A stretch of 64,000 bases of DNA, from the NCBI GenBank assembly GCA_041392125.1, contig JAWKMR010000007.1, positions 1 through 64,000 on the forward strand. The letters run 5' to 3'. The stretch is from Halomarinibacterium sp041392125. GTDB taxonomy: Bacteria; Bacteroidota; Bacteroidia; Flavobacteriales; Flavobacteriaceae. This document shows positions 41,841 to 50,815 of this stretch, piece by piece. The notes under the pieces were generated by a model, which saw nothing but the letters and a program-made list of their open reading frames with translations, had not been told where the DNA came from and did no database searches. Positions within the stretch are counted from its first letter, which is position 1. Each line of letters begins with the position of its first letter. A program made the translations under genes and the position numbers.

Positions 41841-42296
41841 ATGCAGCTCACGCCTAACAAAATAAACCTCTTTACGTTATTCAAACTTCCCTCTTGCTAT
41901 TTTTCTGGGGTTCGGGTTAAATTGATTTCAGATGAAAGTTGCACAGTAACAGTAAAACATCGTTGGATTAACCAGAATCCATTCAACTCCATGTTTTGGG
42001 CGGTGCAAGGCATGGCAGCTGAGTTAAGTACCGGGGCTTTGGTGATGGGATATATTAAAGAAAGTGGAGAACCCATTTCAATGTTGGTGGCAAATAACAA
42101 CGCTACCTTTTCCAAAAAAGCCACCGGTAGCATTACATTTATCTGTAATGATGGGGTGCAAATTAAAGACGCCATTGCAAAAACTATTGCCACAGGCGAA
42201 GGACAAACCTGCTGGATGACATCCATTGGAACAAATAAAGATGGGGTAGAAGTGTCTCGTTTTCAGTTTGAATGGACTGTAAAATTAAGGGGTTAA
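41841..42296 (+). CDS. DUF4442 hotdog-fold protein (thioesterase-like)
   Basis: 151 aa from the ATG at 41841 (MQLTPNKINLFTLFKLPSCYFSGV). The pattern VTVKHRWINQNPFNSMFWAVQGMAAELSTGALVMGYI and the block NNATFSKKATGSITFIC match DUF4442, a hotdog family related to acyl-CoA thioesterases. No catalytic residue can be assigned safely. It stands alone, divergent from the DUF4870 operon. Confidence 0.8.
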   Translation: MQLTPNKINLFTLFKLPSCYFSGVRVKLISDESCTVTVKHRWINQNPFNSMFWAVQGMAAELSTGALVMGYIKESGEPISMLVANNNATFSKKATGSITFICNDGVQIKDAIAKTIATGEGQTCWMTSIGTNKDGVEVSRFQFEWTVKLRG

Positions 42297-42431
42297 CATT
42301 TTTTTAGGAAAACTTTAAGTTCAAAAAAATATAGAAATGAAAATTCTAATCGTTTTTTCATTATATTTAATCTCATAAATCTTAAATCTTTGCTTATTGA
42401 CAAAAATTACGTAACCTAACGCTTGTTACCT

Positions 42432-42629
42432 ATGGCTAGAGCAATGTTCGATTACACAAAAGCAGTACTTAAAAAAGTGAGCTTTGATGCGAATCTGTTT
42501 TGCAAAGAGTTGAAAAAGGCACTGCAAAGACTTCTTCCCCACGAAATTGAAGAGCTTAAAATTTGGGTAAATTCCCTCATTATGCAGAACCCTCAACTAA
42601 ACCAATGTCTAATCCTTTTAAACGAATAA
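42432..42629 (+). CDS. Small conserved-type helical protein, unknown function
   Basis: 65 aa from the ATG at 42432 (MARAMFDYTKAVLKKVSFDANLFCKELKKALQRL); a TTG at 42423 is also in frame. The protein looks wholly helical and amphipathic, with LLPHEIEELKIWVNSL in the middle. Similar short proteins occur alone in other Flavobacteriia in my recollection, but no function is known to me. A near-match -7 box AATCTTTG is at 42385-42392 and a terminator touches the stop codon. The gap before it (42297-42431) is AT-rich with no other gene. Confidence 0.7.
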   Translation: MARAMFDYTKAVLKKVSFDANLFCKELKKALQRLLPHEIEELKIWVNSLIMQNPQLNQCLILLNE

Positions 42630-42657
42630 AAAAATCCCGTCCAAGACGGGATTTTTT
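42629..42657. terminator. Bidirectional terminator before oxyR
   Basis: AATCCCGTC pairs with GACGGGATT around CAA, flanked by A-run and T-run. It separates the 65-aa gene from the convergent oxyR. Confidence 0.88.
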
Positions 42658-42668
42658 AGTTTGTATAG

Positions 42669-43601
42669 TTAGACAGGGCTAATAATTTTTACATCTTGAA
42701 AACGGATAGCTCCTCGTACAACTCCCGATATAAGTTGATACATGGCATCAATAATATGTAGTTTCAATTCGCTCTTAGGATAAATAATACTTACTTCTCT
42801 TGCGGGAGGTGGTTCTTGAAAATAGCGCAGGTTTTTTTGTTGTTTTTCTGAAATATCCAACGTATGTAAATAAGGTAACAACGTCATTCCCAAACCTTCA
42901 TGCGAAAGTTTAATAAGAGTTTCGAAACTTCCGCTTTCCAGCTGAAAATGATCATTTTTAGCCATTTTAGAGGCTCTACACAAATTAATAACCCCATCCC
43001 TAAAACAATGCCCGTCTTCTAACAATAAAATATCGTCAATGTCTAAGTCTGATGTTTCAATTTGTTTCTTTTGCGAAAGCCGATGACTTTCCGGGATATA
43101 TCCCACAAAGGGTTCATAATACAGCACTCGTTCTTTAATGGAGGGCTGCTGCAATGGCGTAGCTGCAATAGCAGCATCTAAGTGACCTTCTTGTAATTTA
43201 TGAATAATCTCCTCGGTGGAAAGTTCTTCTATTTTTAAATGAACCTTGGGATATCTTGCCGTAAATGTTTTCAAAAACATGGGGAGTAAAGTAGGCATGA
43301 CCGTGGGTATAATTCCTAATTTAAAATCACCTCCTATAAATCCTTTTTCCTGGTCTACCACGTCCTGCATTCGCTCAGATTCGTTAACAATATTTTTGGC
43401 CTGATTCACAATCTTTTTGCCCACTGCGGTGAGTTCAATAGGTTTTTTGCTACGGTCAAAAATGAGAATGTCCAACTCTTCCTCCAATTTCTGAATTTGC
43501 ATACTTAAGGTGGGCTGCGTCACAAACGTTTTCTCGGCTGCTTTGGTAAAATTTTGATGCTCGGCTACCGCTAAAACATATTTTAATTGGGTGATGGTCA
43601 T
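42669..43601 (-). CDS. oxyR: LysR-type regulator OxyR
   Basis: 310 aa. N-terminal LysR HTH (LKYVLAVAEHQNFTKAAEKTFVTQPTLSMQIQKLE). The peroxide-sensing pair falls at C199 and C208 (EDGHCFRDGVINLC), the same residue numbers as in E. coli OxyR, so a redox-active disulfide switch is likely. It activates hydrogen-peroxide defence genes; no catalase or peroxiredoxin gene is in this window. A perfect -7 box lies 16 nt upstream. Confidence 0.93.
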   Translation of the reverse strand: MTITQLKYVLAVAEHQNFTKAAEKTFVTQPTLSMQIQKLEEELDILIFDRSKKPIELTAVGKKIVNQAKNIVNESERMQDVVDQEKGFIGGDFKLGIIPTVMPTLLPMFLKTFTARYPKVHLKIEELSTEEIIHKLQEGHLDAAIAATPLQQPSIKERVLYYEPFVGYIPESHRLSQKKQIETSDLDIDDILLLEDGHCFRDGVINLCRASKMAKNDHFQLESGSFETLIKLSHEGLGMTLLPYLHTLDISEKQQKNLRYFQEPPPAREVSIIYPKSELKLHIIDAMYQLISGVVRGAIRFQDVKIISPV

Positions 43602-43617
43602 CTTGAAGTCATTTCTT

Positions 43618-43625
43618 CAAATTTA
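43618..43625 (-). promoter_or_regulatory. -7 box for oxyR
   Basis: Minus strand reads TAAATTTG, a perfect TAnnTTTG match, 16 nt before the oxyR start. Confidence 0.6.
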
Positions 43626-43681
43626 CAAATTATATAAATAAAACTTATCATAATATCTTTAAATTAAGAATTTATCTATAA

Positions 43682-43711
43682 AAAAAGTCAGTGAATTTTC
43701 ACTGACTTTTT
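43682..43711. terminator. Terminator after the DUF2141 gene
   Basis: AAAAAGTCAGTGAA pairs with TTCACTGACTTTTT, a long A/T-flanked stem, on the minus strand after the stop at 43732. Confidence 0.82.
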
Positions 43712-43731
43712 ATTTACTTTTTAATAAAAAA

Positions 43732-44151
43732 TTAAAGTCGAATTTCCATAGTAATAGGTTCGGCACCTACTTCAAATTTGGCATCCTTCCATTGTGGTGG
43801 GCCGTAGCTCATAGGATTGTTGGAAACTCCATACATTTCTTTAGGCATTCCGTTGGGTTCAAAATCCATAGTTTTATTTCCGTTTTCATCGTGAAATAAA
43901 GTGATGGCATAAGTGCCCGGCATTACATTGGTAAAAGTAACCGAGGCATAACCTTCATTAACATCGCTTTCCTGGCCTTGAATAGGCGCCGCTTTCATAA
44001 AAGTTGTTTCGTTATAAAGTCCTGCAATCAAACTACCCCCATGGCCCGGCACAGGGATGGTTACAGTAATGGTGGTTCCTTTAGCTTCGTTTTGTGCGAT
44101 AGCAGGAAGAAGTGAACATAAAAATGCGGCAACTAAGAATAAATTTTTCAT
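43732..44151 (-). CDS. Secreted DUF2141 domain protein
   Basis: 139 aa. Signal peptide about residues 1-19 (ending LLPAIAQ). The DUF2141 core is present: AGLYNETTFMKAAPIQG, YASVTFTNVMPGTYAITLFHDENGNKTMDFEPNGMPKEMYGVSNN. The domain is beta-sandwich-like and common in secreted Bacteroidetes proteins; the role is unknown. It is monocistronic, upstream of and on the same strand as oxyR, but separated from it by a terminator. Confidence 0.88.
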   Translation of the reverse strand: MKNLFLVAAFLCSLLPAIAQNEAKGTTITVTIPVPGHGGSLIAGLYNETTFMKAAPIQGQESDVNEGYASVTFTNVMPGTYAITLFHDENGNKTMDFEPNGMPKEMYGVSNNPMSYGPPQWKDAKFEVGAEPITMEIRL

Positions 44152-44259
44152 AATGTTGGGTTTTAAAGTGTTTTAATAAATGAACACTTCAAAGATGAAA
44201 ATAACGAAATTCTTTTCAGAAATGAAAAGACTCAACTGTATTTTTTTTAGGACGAACTG

Positions 44260-45591
44260 TTATAAAAGCCCTCGCGCCTTTATTTCCAGATACTTATTAA
44301 TGGTATCTATAGTTAATTGTTCGGGCGTAGTTAAAATAGAATGAATCCCAAATTTCTTTAACTCATTTACGATGAGTCGTTTTTCAAAAGCAAATTTTTC
44401 AGCAATCACTTTATCATATACTTCCTGAATGGTGGTGGCTTCGGTTTCAATTAGATTTTTAAGCTCGGTATTTCTAAAAAAAATCACCACCAATAAATGG
44501 TTTTTTGAGATCGCTTTTAAATAGGGTAATTGCCGATTAAGACCATCCATAGTTTCAAAATTGGTGTACAAAAACAATAGACTGCGGTGTGTAATATGTT
44601 GTTTGATACTAGCGTATAATTTACTGAAATCACTTTCCGAAAAATTGGTTTTTACATTGTACAAAGCTTCCAGAATGAGCTGCATTTGTGAGCTTCTGCG
44701 CTCTGCCACAACTCTATTTTCAACCTTTTTTGAGAATGATAACATGCCGGCCTTGTCGTGTTTTCGTAACACCACATTGCTAATAATGAGTGCCGAATTA
44801 ATCGCATAATCCAATAAACTTAGCCCTTCAAAGGGCATTTTCATGACTCTTCCTTTGTCGATAAGGCTATACACTGGCTGGGATTTTTCATCCTGAAAAA
44901 GATTAACCATCAACCCATTGGTTTTGGCAGTAGCTTTCCAGTTTATGGTGCGTAAATCGTCCCCAAGAACATATTCTTTAATTTGCTCAAACTCCATACT
45001 ATGCCCAATGCGGCGCATCTTCCGAAGGCCAAATTCCAGAGAATTTTTATTGATATTGAGCATTTCAAAACGCTTTAATTGTTTAAAGCTGGGGTAGGTT
45101 TTTACCATAGTGTCCTTATCGAAGGTGAAGCGTTTTGCAACCAGTCTCAATTTGGAAGAAGCATAAACATTCAGGTCTCCAAAATGATATTCTCCGCGCT
45201 CTAAGGGTTTCAAAATGTATTGCAATTGTTGCATTTTTTTTGACAAAAGAGAAGAAACAAGTTTAAAATCGCGTAGTTGAAACTGAAAGGGAGTTTCATC
45301 AATAATTTCGAGATAGGCTTTAAAAAAGTAGTTGTTTTTAACTTCAATATGGATGGTGTTTTCATCTCCATTCGAAAATTTTTCCGGCACGATTCGCTCG
45401 GCTTCTATCTTATTCTTTCCTAAAAATACAAACAAGAAATCCAGAAAAAAGAGAAACAGGAGTAGCAGCAAACACCATTGGGCAAATGCAAAAAGGAAAG
45501 GAACAAAGTAACTAAGCACAAATACCACAACAATCCCGCCGGCGGTTATAAAAAAAGGAGGTTGAATGTAAAAGGGCTTAAAAAATTTCAT
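44260..45591 (-). CDS. DUF58 domain-containing membrane protein
   Basis: 443 aa. Two N-terminal helices (residues 15-58), an all-beta stretch, then the DUF58 motif block: RRIGHSMEFEQIKEYVLGDDLRTINWKATAKTNGLMVNLFQDE followed by a von Willebrand-like fold with YSLIDKGRVMK. DUF58 genes almost always accompany MoxR ATPases. It is the last gene of this operon. Confidence 0.93.
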   Translation of the reverse strand: MKFFKPFYIQPPFFITAGGIVVVFVLSYFVPFLFAFAQWCLLLLLFLFFLDFLFVFLGKNKIEAERIVPEKFSNGDENTIHIEVKNNYFFKAYLEIIDETPFQFQLRDFKLVSSLLSKKMQQLQYILKPLERGEYHFGDLNVYASSKLRLVAKRFTFDKDTMVKTYPSFKQLKRFEMLNINKNSLEFGLRKMRRIGHSMEFEQIKEYVLGDDLRTINWKATAKTNGLMVNLFQDEKSQPVYSLIDKGRVMKMPFEGLSLLDYAINSALIISNVVLRKHDKAGMLSFSKKVENRVVAERRSSQMQLILEALYNVKTNFSESDFSKLYASIKQHITHRSLLFLYTNFETMDGLNRQLPYLKAISKNHLLVVIFFRNTELKNLIETEATTIQEVYDKVIAEKFAFEKRLIVNELKKFGIHSILTTPEQLTIDTINKYLEIKARGLL

Positions 45592-45597
45592 GTATCG

Positions 45598-45966
45598 TTA
45601 GTCTTCCATATGTTTTCCTATATCGCTAATTTCGTCATGATTGCCAATTCCTTTTGGATTTGGGCCATACGCATTACGTCCCTCCTCACTATCGGCAAAA
45701 AGCATCCAAAAAACATAAAAGGGGATGAGCTGATACCACCCGCTATTACCCCTGTCATGGCAACGTTTTGCACCTTGGGCAATATAAAACCACAGAATAG
45801 GGATCCATAAAAGCACAAAAAATATTGTGGCAAACTCAGAGCTCATATCTGAAACGAGATAGATAATTAAATAGTAAATAGCGATGTAAATAAGATAACT
45901 TAGTCCATATTCAGTTCGACGGATTCTACCCTGAAATGAGAATGGATTTTTGAACATTTTTTGCAT
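45598..45966 (-). CDS. DUF805 family membrane protein
   Basis: 122 aa with about three helices. MFKNPFSFQGRIRRTEYGLSYLIYIAIYYL and AQGAKRCHDRGNSGWYQLIPFYVFW match DUF805 (FxGRxxRxEYW, KRxHDxxxSG). It is unusual inside the MoxR-DUF58 pair: 4 nt after moxR and 6 nt before the DUF58 gene. Function is unknown. Confidence 0.88.
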   Translation of the reverse strand: MQKMFKNPFSFQGRIRRTEYGLSYLIYIAIYYLIIYLVSDMSSEFATIFFVLLWIPILWFYIAQGAKRCHDRGNSGWYQLIPFYVFWMLFADSEEGRNAYGPNPKGIGNHDEISDIGKHMED

Positions 45967-45970
45967 CGGT

Positions 45971-47038
45971 TTATCGAGGTATTTCGGTCATTTCAATAAT
46001 TTGCTTAATAATATCAGCACTGGTAAGTCCTTCCATTTCCCGTTCCGGAGTCACAATTACCCGATGATGTAATACAGGGATTGCGGCACGTTTTATATCT
46101 TCTGGAGTTACAAAATCGCGACCGTTCATAGCGGCAAATGCTTTACTGGCTTTTAATATGGCAATGGAAGCTCTGGGTGAAGCTCCCAAATACAAGTATT
46201 GATTATTTCTGGTAGCTACAATTATTTGTGCAATGTAAGCAAGTAAATGGGCTTCAATAAATACCTGCGAAACTAAGTGTTGATAGTTTGCAATTTGTTC
46301 AGCCGTTAAAAAAGAAGTCACCGTTTCTGTTTTCACGGTATTTTTTAGTTGGTGCTCTCTCTTTAAGATTTCAATTTCATCTGCCAATTGTGGGTAATCT
46401 ACGGTTATTTTGAATAAAAAACGATCTAACTGCGCTTCGGGTAAACGATAGGTACCTTCCTGCTCTACAGGGTTTTGAGTGGCTAATACCATAAAAGGAG
46501 GAGCCATATCGTACCTAATTCCGTCCATAGTAATTTGGCGTTCTTCCATGACTTCAAACAATGCCGCTTGCGTTTTGGCAGGAGCACGGTTGATTTCATC
46601 AATTAAAATCATATTCGAAAAAATAGGCCCCTTTTTGAACTCGAACTCTGTTGTTTTTAAATTAAAAACGGAAGTCCCCAAAATGTCACTAGGCATTAAA
46701 TCGGGAGTAAATTGAATACGACTAAATCCTACCGAAAGTGTCTTGGAAAGCAACTTTGCCGTTACCGTTTTAGCAATCCCGGGAACCCCTTCAATTAATG
46801 AGTGACCTCCTGCTAACAGCGAAGCTATCAGTTTATCAATCATCTCGCTTTGCCCTACAATCACTTTGCCTATTTCCTCTCGGATTTTTTGAACATTTTG
46901 GCTTAGTTCTCCTAAATTTAATCGGCTTTGAAATTCCAGCTCCTCTTTTTCGGTTCCCAAAACTTCTTCCACCGGGTCTATGTGTTCTGCTTTTTGTGAA
47001 TCTTCAGCCGGGTAGTTTTCTTCTTTTTGTTCTTCCAT
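45971..47038 (-). CDS. MoxR family AAA+ ATPase
   Basis: 355 aa. An acidic N-terminal tail, then Walker A in EGVPGIAKTVTAK, Walker B in MILIDEINRAPAKTQAALFEVMEE, sensor 1 VLATQNPVEQEGTYRLPEAQLDRF and arginine-finger region SPRASIAILKASKAFA. MoxR ATPases act as chaperones that mature metal or VWA-domain proteins; here the partner is probably the DUF58 protein. Walker A reads GVPGIAKT, typical of MoxR. Confidence 0.95.
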   Translation of the reverse strand: MEEQKEENYPAEDSQKAEHIDPVEEVLGTEKEELEFQSRLNLGELSQNVQKIREEIGKVIVGQSEMIDKLIASLLAGGHSLIEGVPGIAKTVTAKLLSKTLSVGFSRIQFTPDLMPSDILGTSVFNLKTTEFEFKKGPIFSNMILIDEINRAPAKTQAALFEVMEERQITMDGIRYDMAPPFMVLATQNPVEQEGTYRLPEAQLDRFLFKITVDYPQLADEIEILKREHQLKNTVKTETVTSFLTAEQIANYQHLVSQVFIEAHLLAYIAQIIVATRNNQYLYLGASPRASIAILKASKAFAAMNGRDFVTPEDIKRAAIPVLHHRVIVTPEREMEGLTSADIIKQIIEMTEIPR

Positions 47039-47040
47039 AA

Positions 47041-48252
47041 TTATTCTGAATAAAATGCTTCCATATATTTGTTTAACTGTATGAGATTGCTCTCAAAATA
47101 TTGACGCTTGTTCCGCAGCCATGCAATATAATTAATAAGTGTTTTAACGGTTTCTTTTTTCACGCCCGATTTCAAACTAAGTCGCTCAATAAAATCATCA
47201 TCAAGAGTTGTGGTGTCTAAGTGATATTGGTTTCGAATACGTTCTAAAAAGTAAGTCGATTTTTTGTCGATAATATTTTTGTGATCCTGAGTTTCAAAAT
47301 AAAGGTTCGAAATGGTTTTTACAAAAGCTACGGTGGTATTTTCTAATGGTTTTACAATAGCAACTACCCGTTGCCTTCGCTTAGCGTTAAAAATAACAAA
47401 TAATAAAGCTAATAAAAGGGCTAAATACCATGCCCAACGAAAGGCTTTTTGTTCTAAAAACCATCCTAAGTCCGACGAGGTTTCTACTTCATTACTGTAG
47501 GGAGTTTGGTATTTATAAAAGGAATCGAAATACAGATCTTCATTCGGCAAATATGACAATACACCTTCTACATATTTGTATCGTTCCTCTTTTAATAGAT
47601 GGTAATTGGTGAATACTTTAGGCTGAAGGTGCAGAAAAATACTTCCTTTTTCGAAAGGAATTTTAATAAAGTTAGGTTGTTTAGCTTCGGTTTCTACATA
47701 CCCCAAGACTTCGTAATCCAAACTATCCATTTTATCAAAATAGAAATCTTTTGTACTACGATCTATCACCGTATTATTTTTTGAATCCGGGTATCCGGAA
47801 AAAGACAATTTCGAGAGACTGTCTTTTTTAGCACTATAGGATTGTATTTTAAGTCCCAGAGTATCTGTTAATCGGGTAGGGAAGTAGTAATCTGAAATAA
47901 ATACCGAGTTTCCATCGGCCACAAAATAAAGTAGTTCATAGACAGATTCGTAGCTTATGGTTTTGGAGTTTCCTATTTTCATATATAGGCCTTGCGCCAC
48001 ATGATCGCCATAACCGTCTTCACTATTGGCGTAAAAATAACTATCGGGTTGATAATACAGGGTACGTATTTTTTTTCCTTTGAAAAGACTCCCCAACTCT
48101 TTGTAAAGCACACTTAAACCATAGGGTTTGTTGCTTTTTTCATTGAAGGATTCTTCCCAATCGATGGTTTTTTCATACGAAAAATGACAACTTCTGGCCA
48201 GTAGTATTACCAAAACAAGAATTACCGCTCCTATAAGGTACACCCGTTTCAT
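47041..48252 (-). CDS. DUF4350 domain-containing protein
   Basis: 403 aa. N-terminal helix (residues 4-22), a periplasmic DUF4350-like domain with SNKPYGLSVLYKELGSLFKGKKIRTL and ADGNSVFISDYYFP, a second helix at about 275-293 and a helical cytosolic C-terminal part. DUF4350 regularly occurs in MoxR/DUF4129 clusters. It starts with a 4-nt overlap on the DUF4129 gene and ends 2 nt before moxR. Confidence 0.82.
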   Translation of the reverse strand: MKRVYLIGAVILVLVILLARSCHFSYEKTIDWEESFNEKSNKPYGLSVLYKELGSLFKGKKIRTLYYQPDSYFYANSEDGYGDHVAQGLYMKIGNSKTISYESVYELLYFVADGNSVFISDYYFPTRLTDTLGLKIQSYSAKKDSLSKLSFSGYPDSKNNTVIDRSTKDFYFDKMDSLDYEVLGYVETEAKQPNFIKIPFEKGSIFLHLQPKVFTNYHLLKEERYKYVEGVLSYLPNEDLYFDSFYKYQTPYSNEVETSSDLGWFLEQKAFRWAWYLALLLALLFVIFNAKRRQRVVAIVKPLENTTVAFVKTISNLYFETQDHKNIIDKKSTYFLERIRNQYHLDTTTLDDDFIERLSLKSGVKKETVKTLINYIAWLRNKRQYFESNLIQLNKYMEAFYSE

Positions 48253-48989
48253 GAGGAAACCTTTTTTATAAGTTCCACAAAATTACCTTTCGCTTTTTGG
48301 TATTGCTTTTGGTTGATAGGAAATTCTCCGTACCAGATATAATCATACAAATACGAAGTAAATTTAAAATCACTACTGAAGGGTCGCTGCCGTAGCTCGT
48401 AAAAATATTCTTCATTGGTTTTGTCCTCTTCCAGTTGGATAAGATTTTTTTGACTCAAACTCTTTAATACCCACAAATGAAAGTAGCGTATGGCCAGTCG
48501 CAGATTTCCTTCTTTTTCAGCAGCACGGATAAGGCCTTCCATATCGGTCTCTTCAATGTTCTGAAGGGTAATTTCCTCATGAGTGGTAATGCTTGTATTT
48601 TTTTTGGAACTAAAAATTCCTGTTCCTCCTTCATTCAACAAAATAGAGACGAGATAGCCCACCGCTACGATAAGCGCCAATACAAAAATCCAGTTTAAAA
48701 ACCCTAATCCGGACACATCGCCTGCCACTTCTTGCTGGTTATCTTCTTCTTCAATTTCTGTGTTTTTGTTTTCGTAATCTTCATAGTTCCCACTGCCCCT
48801 TGTAGTGTAGCGGACTACTTCTTTTCCTTCATAATTAAATTTGTCGCTTTGGTAGCGCTCCTTAAAATCGTCGTCGAATACCCGTTCGGTTTTTGTTTGT
48901 GCCTCCATCATGGATAACCAAAAGAGGCAAAGAAAAAGGGATAGCCAAACCCCACTACGTGAAAAAAAATAAGAGGATTTATGCTGCAT
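48249..48989 (-). CDS. DUF4129 domain-containing membrane protein
   Basis: 246 aa. Signal/anchor helix about residues 12-30, acidic linker, helix about 95-117, and a C-terminal DUF4129 domain (GNLRLAIRYFHLWVLKSLSQKNLIQLEEDKTNEEY). This domain is common in transglutaminase-associated and MoxR operons. It overlaps the SpoIIM-like gene by 11 nt and the DUF4350 gene by 4 nt. Confidence 0.85.
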   Translation of the reverse strand: MQHKSSYFFSRSGVWLSLFLCLFWLSMMEAQTKTERVFDDDFKERYQSDKFNYEGKEVVRYTTRGSGNYEDYENKNTEIEEEDNQQEVAGDVSGLGFLNWIFVLALIVAVGYLVSILLNEGGTGIFSSKKNTSITTHEEITLQNIEETDMEGLIRAAEKEGNLRLAIRYFHLWVLKSLSQKNLIQLEEDKTNEEYFYELRQRPFSSDFKFTSYLYDYIWYGEFPINQKQYQKAKGNFVELIKKVSS

Positions 48990-49974
48990 GAAGTACTCCT
49001 GAAGTTAATAAGGATTGGTGTAATTTTCTCTGAACCACAAATGGATATACCAAATAGTAATAGCTTATTATTGAAAGTGTTACCAGTATAATCCCTACAG
49101 AAAGAAAGTTGGGCATGAGGTTGGAATATCGTGTGACAAAACCTTCCAAAAATCCTGCTGAAAAAGTAAAGGGAAAAGTACTAATTAATATTTTGACACC
49201 AACCTTGACCCCTCGTTTAAAAGATTCCATCCGCGAATAGGTACCCGGAAATAAAATACTGGCCCCCAAAATAAGTCCTGCCGCCGCTTCAATAACGATG
49301 GCAAAAATTTCCATCGAACCGTGAATCCAAATTCCCCGGACACTTTCCCAAAACACATTTTTTTCATAAAAGAAGTACTGAAAACTCCCTAACATAATAC
49401 AATTCTTAAATAGTACCCATAGGGTTCCAAATCCGCCAAAAACTCCCAAAACAAATGCAATAAGCCCTACTTTAAGGTTGTTAAACGTAATCCCGATAAA
49501 GCCTCCCCAATTGCTTCCGCTTTTATACACGGCAACAGGATCACCGGCTTCAATGTTTTCAATAGTCATATTTACATATTCATCCCCCAAAATAGAACGA
49601 ACAAACTCGCCATCATTGGCTGCTGAAATCACTCCAATTGCCGTAAACAATGAAAATATAGCAAAGGCAATGTAGATAAACTTTCGATATTGGTAAGTAA
49701 GCAGAGGCACTTCGGTTTTCCAAAAGCTGAGAATTCGGTTTTTGTCTTCTCTTTTGGTTTTGTAAATTTTATGAAAAGCCTTTGCCGCTAACTGATTGAG
49801 ATACCCGATAATCTTACTCTTTGGGTAAAAAGTTTGCGCATAGGCTAAATCATTGATAATTTGAATGTATTCTGAAGCCAATGCATCGGGATCCTGAAGC
49901 TGGTTGTTGAAGATTGCTTTTTCAAACTTCAGCCATTTTTCCTTATTTTGTTTGATAAAAGCAACTTCCCTCAT
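48979..49974 (-). CDS. Stage II sporulation protein M-like (DUF95) membrane protein
   Basis: 331 aa. About six helices from residue 100 on, preceded by a soluble helical N-terminus (MREVAFIKQNKEKWLKFEKAI). SpoIIM-type signatures GFIGITFNNLKVGLIAFVLGVFGGFGTLWVLFKNCIMLG and HGSMEIFAIVIEAAAGLILG are clear. This non-sporulating lineage uses such proteins in the MoxR membrane cluster; the role is unknown. It is divergent from the RDD gene; the two start codons are 24 nt apart. Confidence 0.92.
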   Translation of the reverse strand: MREVAFIKQNKEKWLKFEKAIFNNQLQDPDALASEYIQIINDLAYAQTFYPKSKIIGYLNQLAAKAFHKIYKTKREDKNRILSFWKTEVPLLTYQYRKFIYIAFAIFSLFTAIGVISAANDGEFVRSILGDEYVNMTIENIEAGDPVAVYKSGSNWGGFIGITFNNLKVGLIAFVLGVFGGFGTLWVLFKNCIMLGSFQYFFYEKNVFWESVRGIWIHGSMEIFAIVIEAAAGLILGASILFPGTYSRMESFKRGVKVGVKILISTFPFTFSAGFLEGFVTRYSNLMPNFLSVGIILVTLSIISYYYLVYPFVVQRKLHQSLLTSGVLHAA

Positions 49975-49998
49975 AACTTTACCAAATTAAAAATAAAT

Positions 49999-50718
49999 AT
50001 GGCAGAGTTACAAATTAACACTACCCAAAATGTAAAAATAAATTATGTGGCTGCTGGAGCAGGAGAGCGACTTGCAGCCTATGCCATAGACGTTGCCATT
50101 AAGTGGGGATACCTTATTATTTTAAGTTGGGGTTTCGGAGCTTTTAATGAGTTAGATACGTGGTCTCAAATTGGTATCAACACGGTTTTAAGTTTGCCTA
50201 TTATTTTTTATACACTCGCACTGGAAGTGTTTTTGGACGGACAAACCCTTGGAAAAAAAGCATTGAAGATTCGCGTCGTTAAAATTGACGGTTATCAGGC
50301 TTCGTTGGCCGATTATCTGATACGTTGGTTTTTCAGGATTGTAGATATCTATCTATTCGGAATGGGATTGTTTTTTATCGCTTTCAGTAAGAAAACGCAA
50401 CGCATTGGTGATATGGCAGCGGGGACTTCGGTTATTTCCCTAAAAGACAGGGTACTTATGAGCCATACCATTTTAGAAAACTTGAAGGAAGGCTATGTAC
50501 CCACGTACCCCAGTGTTATTAAATTAAGCGATAACGATGCCCGTATTATTAAGGAAACATTTACCACGGCCAAAAAATCGAACGACTATAAAACGCTTAT
50601 CAGGCTTCGTTCAAAAATTATGGAAGTAGCCGAAATTAAAGACCGAAAGCATAAAAATGATATGGAGTTTATAGATATAATTTTAAAAGATTATAACTAT
50701 TACACGCAACATATGTGA
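49999..50718 (+). CDS. RDD family membrane protein
   Basis: 239 aa from the ATG at 49999 (MAELQINTTQNVKINYVAAGAGERLAAYAIDVAIK); the longer frame to 49948 overlaps the divergent SpoIIM-like gene and is rejected. RDD motif residues are visible: GERLAAYAIDVAI, GKKALKIRVVKIDGYQAS and RIGDMAAGTSVI. Four helices lie in the first 150 residues. RDD proteins are thought to be small transporters or scaffold proteins. Its neighbourhood with the MoxR operon is conserved in this group. Confidence 0.9.
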   Translation: MAELQINTTQNVKINYVAAGAGERLAAYAIDVAIKWGYLIILSWGFGAFNELDTWSQIGINTVLSLPIIFYTLALEVFLDGQTLGKKALKIRVVKIDGYQASLADYLIRWFFRIVDIYLFGMGLFFIAFSKKTQRIGDMAAGTSVISLKDRVLMSHTILENLKEGYVPTYPSVIKLSDNDARIIKETFTTAKKSNDYKTLIRLRSKIMEVAEIKDRKHKNDMEFIDIILKDYNYYTQHM

Positions 50719-50815
50719 GGTTGGAAACTCCAAATTCCAAATTCCAAATCTCAACTTTTAACATCTGTCTTTACACAATTTGATTCACTCAAAATCAAAT
50801 CATCGAATCATCCAA

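Noticed and set aside
42346..42380. 13-codon frame starting ATGAAAATT before the 65-aa gene as a leader peptide
   Set aside because: Too short, no regulatory codons and no attenuator hairpin after it.
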